Assembly (NCBI GenBank): GCA_964532965.1
Contig: CAZHJE010000004.1
Span: 1-35,046 of the forward strand
Length of the DNA: 35,046 nt
Reading direction: 5' to 3'
DNA from: CAZHJE01 sp964532965
GTDB lineage: Bacteria > Patescibacteriota > WWE3 > UBA101185 > UBA10185
Shown: positions 23,036-29,467 of the stretch, piece by piece
Position numbering within the stretch: position 1 is the stretch's first letter
How the letters are laid out: each line of letters starts with the position of its first letter
Position numbers and translations under genes: made by a program
Notes under the pieces: generated by a model
What the model was told of the DNA's origin: nothing
Seen by the model: only the letters and a program-made list of their open reading frames with translations
Database searches by the model: none

Positions 23036-23128
23036 AATTGTACATCTTGATCCGAGTTGGAATTATTTTCTATTCTGTGGGCAGGAGAATAGGAAACTTC
23101 CACTCGGACCTGGTTGTACAATTTTTTT
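23036..23128 (+). ncRNA. Candidate autonomous small RNA, single long hairpin with intrinsic terminator
   Basis: The whole transcript folds into one rod. P1 is 23036-23044 with 23115-23123, nine perfect pairs. A 6x6 weak internal loop follows. P2 is 23051-23057 with 23102-23108 (seven pairs), one bulged T, then 23059-23062 with 23098-23101 (four pairs). A small asymmetric loop leads to P3, 23066-23076 with 23086-23096, eleven continuous pairs including one G.U. The apical loop is GTGGGCAGG (23077-23085). The 3' end runs into seven T (23122-23128), so P1 acts as the terminator. It lies between the first synthase and the first GH57 gene, whose own -10 box follows at 23137. It lacks the SRP RNA GGAA tetraloop/AGCA signature and the large central bubble of 6S RNA; no family is recognised. 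Confidence 0.75.
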
Positions 23129-23142
23129 ATTCCTAGTAAAAT
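23114..23142 (+). promoter_or_regulatory. Promoter of the first GH57 gene (leaderless geometry)
   Basis: TAAAAT (23137-23142) within TAGTAAAAT, with a weak TTGTAC at 17 bases inside the small-RNA terminator stem. Six bases lead to GTG 23149, placing +1 on the start codon. Confidence 0.55.
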
Positions 23143-23148
23143 GAAGCT

Positions 23149-24354
23149 GTGAAGTGTGCAATTTTACTACATCTATACCAACCATTTTTTCAAGAGAAAT
23201 CCGTTTTTGATACTATTTACAATCAGAGTTATAAACCCTTGTTAGAGCTAATAAAAGAGAAAAAGAATGTAACATTTACACTTAATGTGCCACTTAGCTT
23301 ATTAGAGCTTATGGATAAGTTTGGCTATTCGACTTGGATAGCTGATTTAAAAAAACTTTATACATCTGATCATATTGAGCTTGTAGGTTCAGGTGCTTAT
23401 CATCCACTTCTTTCGACCTTGCCCGAGGACATTGCTACGGATTCTATAATTTTGAATGAATATGGTCTAGGTTATTACTTAGGTAGTCATACTGGTTTTG
23501 ATGGCGATCCTTGCATTTTATTAAAAAACATAAATGGTTTTTTTCCTCCTGAATTAGCAGTCAATACAACTCTTTTTTCATTGCTATCGTCTTTAGGGTA
23601 TACATGGTGTCTAGTAGACACATTTGCAATTCCTGAAGGATATGATAAGAGCGTTGTGTACAGAATAAATGACATATTTACAAGTATTGTAGTAAGAAAT
23701 AGTGCACTAAGCAATGCAATAGCATTTAAAAGAAGCTCTAGTATAGGAGATTTGATTGCACTGCATAATGAGACAAATGTAATAGCTCTTGATGGAGAAA
23801 CGTTTGGTTTCCATAACCCGCTTGGTCTAGTAATGTTAAATAATCTTATACAATATTATGAATATAATAATATACAATTAGTATCTTTATCCGAGCTTGT
23901 CAGTCTTCAACCTTTAAAAATACTTCCACATATCACTGAGTCTACTTGGGCAATGTCTCATGTGAGTCAAAAGGAGATATATTTTAATTGGATTAATGAT
24001 AAAAGTCATATTAACAACATTCTATGGAAATTGCATCAAGTTGTAGTTAATACATATAAAAAGCTGCCGAATACATCTAGAGATGATCTTAGTGATATTA
24101 TTTCACTTTGGAATAATAAAGATGGCGCCAAAGAACAATTATACGTAATATTGCAAAAGATGCTAAATAGCGATATGTTTTGGTGGTCTTCAGACAGATA
24201 TTTGCCCGATAATATTCACCTATACAACAAAGATGTTTTAATACGATCACTAACAGCATATATGAACCTATTAGATCTTATTGCACCAATTGAATTATTA
24301 AAAGATATCAAAGATATGCTTATTATAGTAAAAAATGATATAGTAAGTAAATGA
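23149..24354 (+). CDS. GH57-family glycoside hydrolase/glucanotransferase (short form)
   Basis: GH57 includes alpha-amylases, 4-alpha-glucanotransferases and branching enzymes. The 401-residue protein starts at GTG with 'MKCAILLHLYQPFFQ' (motif 1, HxxQP type) and has 'GSGAYHPLLSTLP' (motif 2). 'GFFPPELAVN' carries E135, at the nucleophile position, and 'ALDGETFGFHNP' carries D215, at the acid/base position; a C-terminal helical segment follows ('WWSSDRYLPDN'). Both catalytic carboxylates are present, so it should be active on alpha-glucans. Substrate and linkage cannot be read. Its stop overlaps the start of the second GH57 gene (ATGA), implying coupled translation and a shared pathway or complex. 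Confidence 0.88.
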   Translation: MKCAILLHLYQPFFQEKSVFDTIYNQSYKPLLELIKEKKNVTFTLNVPLSLLELMDKFGYSTWIADLKKLYTSDHIELVGSGAYHPLLSTLPEDIATDSIILNEYGLGYYLGSHTGFDGDPCILLKNINGFFPPELAVNTTLFSLLSSLGYTWCLVDTFAIPEGYDKSVVYRINDIFTSIVVRNSALSNAIAFKRSSSIGDLIALHNETNVIALDGETFGFHNPLGLVMLNNLIQYYEYNNIQLVSLSELVSLQPLKILPHITESTWAMSHVSQKEIYFNWINDKSHINNILWKLHQVVVNTYKKLPNTSRDDLSDIISLWNNKDGAKEQLYVILQKMLNSDMFWWSSDRYLPDNIHLYNKDVLIRSLTAYMNLLDLIAPIELLKDIKDMLIIVKNDIVSK

Positions 24355-25940
24355 ATATAGTATTGCTTTTACACTTCTATCAGCCGTATTATCAGCATAA
24401 AGATATGCTCTTTCGCATAATAGGGGAATCATACACCCCTTTAGTAAACATATTAAGTAATGCACCTAAGTCTAAAAAAATCACCGTAAATATTTCCGGC
24501 TCATTAGTGAGATTATTTCATGAAAACAGGTGTAATGAATTATTAAAAATCTTCTCCAATTTATATTCAACGGGAAGGATAGAACTTACTCGTTCATCAA
24601 TGTATCATTCTTTACTCCCATTATTACCCAAGAGTGAAATAATGAGACAAATAAATCTAAATGACGAAATATTTGAAGAGTACTTTAAGGGTTATGCCAA
24701 GAACACCTTTGGTTTTTTCCCCCCAGAATTAGCTGTAAATCATACATTACTTGAAGTACTAAAAGATATAGATATAAAATGGTTAATAGCTCCTCAAGTT
24801 TCATACAATGATTTATCTGACAGTAAGCAATTTGCAAATGATACAATATACATTGATAAAAAAACTAATATTAATATTTTTTTTAGATCAAAATTACTAA
24901 GTTCACTAGTGCTATCCGCTACAATACATTCTGTAGATGATTTATTGAGGGAAGTAAGAGATATAGATGATATAGCAAATAAATATTTCTTTCTTGTAAT
25001 GGATGCAGAAACGTTTGGGCACCATAGGGTTGGACATGAACGTTTTCTTAGTGAATTATTACACGATAAGCGTATAAATATAGTGACACCCAGTGACTTA
25101 TTGAGTAATAAGCTGGCATTAAAAAAAGAGTATGTAAAAATACGACCGAGCTCTTGGTCGAACTCAGAGCAGGATTTCTGGCTTGATAAAGAAAGAACAA
25201 CATACACAGAGAGTAATTCTTTTATATTATGGAATGATCCTAACAATCCAATCCACAAGTTGCAGTGGCAACTAACTAGACTAGCTCTAAAATGTGTTAA
25301 CATGGCAAAGAATAAGAAAAGTGCGGCTTGGGAGAAAGCTAGAGATTTACTTGATAAAGCATTAGCTTCAGACCAGTATTGGTGGGCAAGTTCAAAACCG
25401 TGGTGGAGTTTAGAAATGATAGAACTTGGAGCGTATTCACTAAAAGAAGTAATACTAAAGTTGCCAGATTCAAGTCATGTTCATAAGAAAGCCGACGTTT
25501 TATACCGTAAAATTCTAGACCGGGCGTTTTATTGGCAAAGGAGTGGTTATATTAAAGCGCAACATAGCAAAAGTTCTGATACTTATCTAAAAATACCATT
25601 CAAAGATCGAACCTCGAGTGAATGGTTTAATCAAGTAATATTAGAATTTGAACACGAGATGAAGCTTGCAGAGGCTAAGCAAGACTACGAAAAGGCAATA
25701 AAGTGGAGAGATGCTGTAATTAAAATTTCTCTTGGTGCGGATATTTATGATGTGATTCATGTTGTTGATGAGCTTTGGCTAGGAAGAAATGTCAAATGGG
25801 CGGAGCCACAAGTAAAGCCTTTTTTAGAACACACATGGGAAGAGTTTTCACCTTTTGCTAAAAAACATTTTTTAGAATGTTCTTCAGAAAAAGAATTTGA
25901 TGCATGGAAAAGAAGAAGACAAAAAGATAAGAAAGAATGA
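24351..25940 (+). CDS. GH57-family enzyme with a UVR-like C-terminal motif
   Basis: The 529-residue paralogue of the preceding gene has 'LLLHFYQPYYQ', 'SSMYHSLLPLLP', 'GFFPPELAVN' with E126, and 'VMDAETFGHHRVGHERF' with D218, so the catalytic pair is intact. A helical region ('DQYWWASSKPWWSLEMIE') follows. It is about 130 residues longer than its neighbour. Residues about 431-457 (LEFEHEMKLAEAKQDYEKAI, then KWRD) resemble a UvrB/UvrC-type UVR motif, a helical protein-protein contact seen also in some non-repair proteins. The tail is basic (KRRRQKDKKE). It could be a branching or glucanotransferase enzyme working with the two synthases. The next gene's promoter uses its TGA stop. Confidence 0.87.
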   Translation: MNIVLLLHFYQPYYQHKDMLFRIIGESYTPLVNILSNAPKSKKITVNISGSLVRLFHENRCNELLKIFSNLYSTGRIELTRSSMYHSLLPLLPKSEIMRQINLNDEIFEEYFKGYAKNTFGFFPPELAVNHTLLEVLKDIDIKWLIAPQVSYNDLSDSKQFANDTIYIDKKTNINIFFRSKLLSSLVLSATIHSVDDLLREVRDIDDIANKYFFLVMDAETFGHHRVGHERFLSELLHDKRINIVTPSDLLSNKLALKKEYVKIRPSSWSNSEQDFWLDKERTTYTESNSFILWNDPNNPIHKLQWQLTRLALKCVNMAKNKKSAAWEKARDLLDKALASDQYWWASSKPWWSLEMIELGAYSLKEVILKLPDSSHVHKKADVLYRKILDRAFYWQRSGYIKAQHSKSSDTYLKIPFKDRTSSEWFNQVILEFEHEMKLAEAKQDYEKAIKWRDAVIKISLGADIYDVIHVVDELWLGRNVKWAEPQVKPFLEHTWEEFSPFAKKHFLECSSEKEFDAWKRRRQKDKKE

Positions 25941-25946
25941 TATCAT
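25938..25946 (+). promoter_or_regulatory. Extended -10 promoter of the second synthase, reusing a stop codon
   Basis: TGA (25938-25940, the stop of the GH57 gene) followed by TATCAT (25941-25946) forms an extended -10; six bases lead to ATG 25953. The arrangement copies that before ndk (TGA-TATTAT-6-ATG). No good -35 is visible. Confidence 0.5.
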
Positions 25947-25952
25947 AAACAT

Positions 25953-27320
25953 ATGCGAACATTATTTGTAACCTCGGAGTGTGCTTCGTTCAAAAAGTTT
26001 GGTGGCCTAGGTGATTATTCTTATTCATTGCCAGTCGCGTTAAATAAGTTAGGTATTGAGGTTGATGTGATTTTACCTTATTATTCTGATATAGTTGTTA
26101 CGCGCTCTAATGTTTATAAGCTTTCTGATCTCGTGATTCCTTACAAAAACTCATCACATACAGTTTCTTTTTTTAAAACCAAATTTCCAAATTCTGATAT
26201 ATCTGTCGTCTTGGTTAAAATACCAGTTGATTTTGGTGCTGCTGATTTTTTGAATAGCATTGAGTACTATGTTTTTTTTAATGTTTGTGTTGTTGAGTAT
26301 ATAAAATCGCAATACAATATTTATGATTTAATTCACTTAAATGATTGGCATACTGGATTTATTCCGCATTTGCTTGAAGAAATAGGTACAGAAAAACCCA
26401 AGACAATATTTACTATTCATAATTTGGCATATCAGGGTATTCAAAAACCAGACGTTATGAAAGACCTCGGGTTAGTGCCTGGGCAACATAGTTTGCTGGA
26501 CTGGGACATGAAAGATGGTGACATAAACATGATATTTCAAGGCATAACATCAAGTGATTATGTAGTTACTGTTTCTCCAAGTTATGCTCAAGAATTATCC
26601 ACAAAAGAATTTGGCGGTGAGTTTGCCGATTATATAAGAGAACGGGGCGCAAGATTTAAAGGAATTCTCAATGGCATTGATTATACGACATTACCTAGAT
26701 CATATAATTTGCTAGATTGGAAAGAAGGTAAAGCAGAAAACAAAAAAGTCTTACGAAAGAAACTGAAACTAGATGAAACATCCCGCCCCATATTTTCATT
26801 TATATCTCGTTTGGATCCTGGTCAAAAAGGTTTAGATGTTTTATATCCTAATATTTCATATATTGTTGGAAATGGTGGTCAGTTTATATTGCTTGGTACA
26901 GGAGATCCTGTTTGGGAAGAAAAATTTCAAAAATTAGGCACAAATGAAAATATATCTATAAATATTAAATTTGATAACGAGCTTGCAAATTTAATCTATG
27001 CGGGATCAGACTTTTTTATGGTACCGTCTAAGTATGAACCTTGTGGTTTAACTCAAATGATGTCGATGTGGTATGGCACTTTACCAATTGTACACGCGGT
27101 CGGGGGCTTAAAAGATACTGTATTTAATCATGTAAATGGTTTTACTTTTGACGATTATACTAAGGAATCTTTGCAACGTACAATAGAAGTAGCCTTTGAA
27201 ACATACTCTGATTCTAACTTATATGCGCAAATGGTGACAAATGCTATGCAGCACGATTATAGTTGGGATAAAAGTGCTTTAGTTTACAAAAATTTATATG
27301 AGGAAATAGTTTATGGGTAA
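25953..27320 (+). CDS. glgA: GT5 glycogen/starch synthase (second)
   Basis: The 455-residue synthase begins right at the donor-binding loop: 'LFVTSECASFKKFGGLGDYSYSLP', which keeps a Lys-x-Gly-Gly-Leu arrangement (KFGGLGD, against KTGGLGD in E. coli GlgA). It has 'LIHLNDWHTGFIPHLL', 'TIHNLAYQG', 'SRLDPGQKGLDVL' and 'PSKYEPCGLTQMMSMWYGTLPIVHAVGGLKDTV', close to the canonical GlgA end block. Compared with the synthase at 21461 it is shorter and has a more standard active site, so it may be the main chain-extending enzyme. It ends 8 bases inside the next gene (ATGGGTAA overlap), implying coupling to the GalT-like protein. Confidence 0.93.
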   Translation: MRTLFVTSECASFKKFGGLGDYSYSLPVALNKLGIEVDVILPYYSDIVVTRSNVYKLSDLVIPYKNSSHTVSFFKTKFPNSDISVVLVKIPVDFGAADFLNSIEYYVFFNVCVVEYIKSQYNIYDLIHLNDWHTGFIPHLLEEIGTEKPKTIFTIHNLAYQGIQKPDVMKDLGLVPGQHSLLDWDMKDGDINMIFQGITSSDYVVTVSPSYAQELSTKEFGGEFADYIRERGARFKGILNGIDYTTLPRSYNLLDWKEGKAENKKVLRKKLKLDETSRPIFSFISRLDPGQKGLDVLYPNISYIVGNGGQFILLGTGDPVWEEKFQKLGTNENISINIKFDNELANLIYAGSDFFMVPSKYEPCGLTQMMSMWYGTLPIVHAVGGLKDTVFNHVNGFTFDDYTKESLQRTIEVAFETYSDSNLYAQMVTNAMQHDYSWDKSALVYKNLYEEIVYG

Positions 27321-28233
27321 ATTAATATTTGATCCTTTAACAGGTGATCCAACAATTTTAGCAACAAACCGAGCTAAAAGGGTAGATCAAACCGGGGCAG
27401 TTACAGTTACCCCTAAAAAAGATGTCAAAAAGGCTATTACAGATAATCTAGATCGATTTGCAAAAGGGAATGAACACTTGACACCACCTACAGTATATCA
27501 AGATTGTGATGACTGGAATGTAAGAGTATTTAATAATAAATATCCCTTACTCGATGATCATGAAATAATTGTACATTCTCCTTATATTGATAAGGACATA
27601 GAAGATTTGCCCGCAGCCCACAATGAAAAGATTATTAGAGCGTTTTTAAATAGAGTAGAATATTATTCCTCTAAAGATAAAGAAGTCATTATTTTTAATA
27701 ATAGGGGAGGCAGTGCCGGGGCATCAATTCTCCACCCTCATTCACAGTTAGTAGCTTCTAAAGGGTTTCCTGGTGTAATGGAGAAAGAAAAAGCAGAGGC
27801 ACTACGTTATTATAACGAGAATGGGATATCATTTTGGGAAAATGAAATCAAGGAAGAATTGGAATACGCAAGGAGAGTAGTTGTTAATTCGTCACATTAT
27901 CTTTTGTATGTGCCTCGTGCTTCTAGGTGGAGCTATGAAATGAGGTTGGTGCCCAAAAAACAGCGTGCTAATTTTGGTCAAATAGAAGAACCCGAAATAA
28001 TTGATTTGGCGGATGTTTTAAAGAAAGCTTTAAATGCTTACAACAATCTTTTTGATCGCCCTGATAGGAACTTTTGGATTCATACATCTATGCATGAGCC
28101 ATTCCATTGGCATATTGGGTTTCTTGCGCACATAAAGGTTTTTGGCGCATTAGAAATTGGATGTGGCATTTGGGTTAGCGACAAAGCCACACCTGAGGAT
28201 GCTGCCGAAGAACTTAGAGGTGCTCTCAGGTAA
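27313..28233 (+). CDS. GalT-like nucleotidyltransferase (HIT superfamily) lacking the N-terminal zinc cysteines
   Basis: GalT-family enzymes move a nucleotidyl group between sugar phosphates; relatives include ADP-glucose phosphorylase. The 306-residue protein has the active-site H141-P-H143-S-Q145 (HPHGQ in most relatives), 'NNRGGSAGASILHPHSQ', 'WNVRVFNNKYPLL' and a C-terminal 'HWHIGF'. In typical GalT the block before NEHLTPP reads CPFCPG; here it reads DRFAKG, so both zinc cysteines are gone. Its translational coupling to a glycogen synthase suggests a role in supplying or recycling ADP-/UDP-glucose rather than galactose use; this is inference. Convergent with rplL across a bidirectional terminator. 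Confidence 0.85.
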   Translation: MGKLIFDPLTGDPTILATNRAKRVDQTGAVTVTPKKDVKKAITDNLDRFAKGNEHLTPPTVYQDCDDWNVRVFNNKYPLLDDHEIIVHSPYIDKDIEDLPAAHNEKIIRAFLNRVEYYSSKDKEVIIFNNRGGSAGASILHPHSQLVASKGFPGVMEKEKAEALRYYNENGISFWENEIKEELEYARRVVVNSSHYLLYVPRASRWSYEMRLVPKKQRANFGQIEEPEIIDLADVLKKALNAYNNLFDRPDRNFWIHTSMHEPFHWHIGFLAHIKVFGALEIGCGIWVSDKATPEDAAEELRGALR

Positions 28234-28301
28234 ATACAACGCAGTAATTTTTAGTTTTAATTTAAAACTACTTACGTTAGTTAAAAGTTGCTGTTTAAAA
28301 A

Positions 28302-28330
28302 GAAAAACCCCTATTAAGGGGTTTTTTTTG
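28302..28330. terminator. Bidirectional intrinsic terminator between galT-like and rplL
   Basis: GAAAAACCCC (28302-28311), loop TATTAA, then GGGG followed by eight T (28318-28329). The A-tract and T-tract allow termination of both the rightward glucan operon and the leftward rplJ-rplL operon. Confidence 0.9.
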
Positions 28331-28356
28331 TCTCAAATCAAAATGATATTATGGTG

Positions 28357-28767
28357 TTATTTCAATTCAACTTTAGCACCTGCTGCTTCGAGTTTTTCTT
28401 TTGCTGCTTTAGCATCGTCTTTTTTAGCACCTTCTAATATTGGTTTTGGTGCTGCTTCTACTAAATTTTTTGCGTCAACAAGTCCTAGTGATTGATTTAA
28501 CTCTCTAACAACTTTAATAACAGCTATTTTGTTGCTTCCGGCCTCCGCGAGTATGACATCAAACTCAGTTTGTTCTTCATCAGCTTCTCCTCCTGCTTGT
28601 GCCCCTCCGTTTGTTGCAACCGCACCCATCATAACTGGCGCCTGAGCACTTACCCCAAATTTTTCTTCGAGTGCTTTTACTAAGTCATTTAGTTCAATAA
28701 CCGTCATTTTTTCGACTATTTCCATTACTTTCTTTGCATTTTCTGATAATTTTATTTCTTCTGCCAT
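28357..28767 (-). CDS. rplL: Ribosomal protein bL12 (L7/L12)
   Basis: Stalk protein of the 50S subunit that recruits translational GTPases. The 136-residue protein has the N-terminal dimerisation helices ('VMEIVEKMTVIELNDLVKALEEKFGV'), an Ala/Gly-rich hinge with an acidic end (EADEEQTEFDV), and the C-terminal GTPase-contact domain ('NKIAVIKVVRELNQSLGLVDAKNLVEAAPKPILEG'-type segment). The last block ends AKEKLEAAGAKVELK. A clear purine-rich Shine-Dalgarno (GGGGGTGG) lies just before the ATG, unlike most genes here. Two bases separate it from rplJ upstream. Confidence 0.98.
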   Translation of the reverse strand: MAEEIKLSENAKKVMEIVEKMTVIELNDLVKALEEKFGVSAQAPVMMGAVATNGGAQAGGEADEEQTEFDVILAEAGSNKIAVIKVVRELNQSLGLVDAKNLVEAAPKPILEGAKKDDAKAAKEKLEAAGAKVELK

Positions 28768-28769
28768 TA

Positions 28770-29312
28770 TTATTCCACCCCCTTCTTAATTGCTACTGCA
28801 TTTAGTGCATATACTAATTTTCTATTTACTCCTCCAATAACGCCAACAAACCCTGTTATAGGCATTTTCATTTGTATGAGTATTTTTGTTAATAGTTCTT
28901 CTTTTGACGGAAGAGTACTTAGTGCTTCTAGATCTTTGGCAGGTGTATATACACCATCAAACAACCCGCTTTTAACCTTTGGGAGTTCGTTTTGGTTAAT
29001 AAATTTGAACAATGATTTAATATCTGTTAAGGTGTCTTCGTATGAAAATATAGCTACAGTAGAACCCTTTAAATCTTTTTCAAAATTGCTTGTTTCAATG
29101 GCATTTTTTGCCATAGCTACTTTTAAAAGGGTATTTTTTGCTATTTGTGCTTCTGATTTCGTTTCTTGCAGTTGCCCTCTTAGTACATTCATTTGGTTTG
29201 CACTTAAGCCTTTATAATCAGCAAATACCACAGCTTTAGCTTTTTTGAACTTTTCGCTTAAGGAACCTACAAGGTCTTTTTTATCTTTTCTTATTTTAGT
29301 TACTTGTACCAT
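28770..29312 (-). CDS. rplJ: Ribosomal protein uL10
   Basis: Base of the ribosomal stalk; it binds 23S rRNA and carries bL12 dimers. The 180-residue protein shows 'FKKAKAVVFADYKGLSANQMNVLRGQL', 'IAKNTLLKVAM' and 'GSTVAIFSYEDTL', all typical, and a C-terminal helix for bL12. It begins MVQVTKIRKDKK, with no Shine-Dalgarno sequence. It is preceded by an L10 leader RNA and forms an operon with rplL. Confidence 0.97.
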   Translation of the reverse strand: MVQVTKIRKDKKDLVGSLSEKFKKAKAVVFADYKGLSANQMNVLRGQLQETKSEAQIAKNTLLKVAMAKNAIETSNFEKDLKGSTVAIFSYEDTLTDIKSLFKFINQNELPKVKSGLFDGVYTPAKDLEALSTLPSKEELLTKILIQMKMPITGFVGVIGGVNRKLVYALNAVAIKKGVE

Positions 29313-29325
29313 ATTTATTTGTTAT

Positions 29326-29434
29326 TGCCGGGATAAAGACTAATAATAACAAGATTTTAAATCTTGTTTTAGTATAGTTTTGCCTCGGCAAGATTATTAA
29401 GTTTATACTTTAAACCCTTGCTGTCTTTGGTCTG
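29326..29434 (-). promoter_or_regulatory. L10 leader (autoregulatory RNA of the rplJ-rplL operon)
   Basis: On the - strand the leader contains AAAGACAGCAAGG and, further on, CTTAATAATCTTGCCGAGG (29401-29383), which closely follow the conserved L10-leader blocks of Firmicutes (AAAGACAG.., CTTAATA..CTGCCGAGG). A strong inner hairpin AACAAGAT/ATCTTGTT (29348-29368 region) and a closing TGCCG/CGGCA pairing are present. In the known family, free L10 (with L12) binds this RNA and represses its own operon. Confidence 0.8.
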
Positions 29435-29438
29435 AACC

Positions 29439-29467
29439 AGCTTACAACTATTGAGTTTGATTGTCAA
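29439..29467 (-). promoter_or_regulatory. Promoter of rplJ-rplL
   Basis: On the - strand a perfect TTGACA (29467-29462), 17 bases and TAAGCT (29444-29439), a weak -10. The -35 lies inside the last codons of the upstream O-antigen-ligase-like gene. The predicted +1 is at the start of the L10 leader. Confidence 0.5.

Noticed and set aside
23036..23128. SRP RNA or 6S RNA identity for the rod-shaped RNA
   Set aside because: The apical loop GTGGGCAGG lacks the GGAA tetraloop and AGCA side of SRP RNA, and there is no large central bubble as in 6S RNA; the length is also short for 6S.
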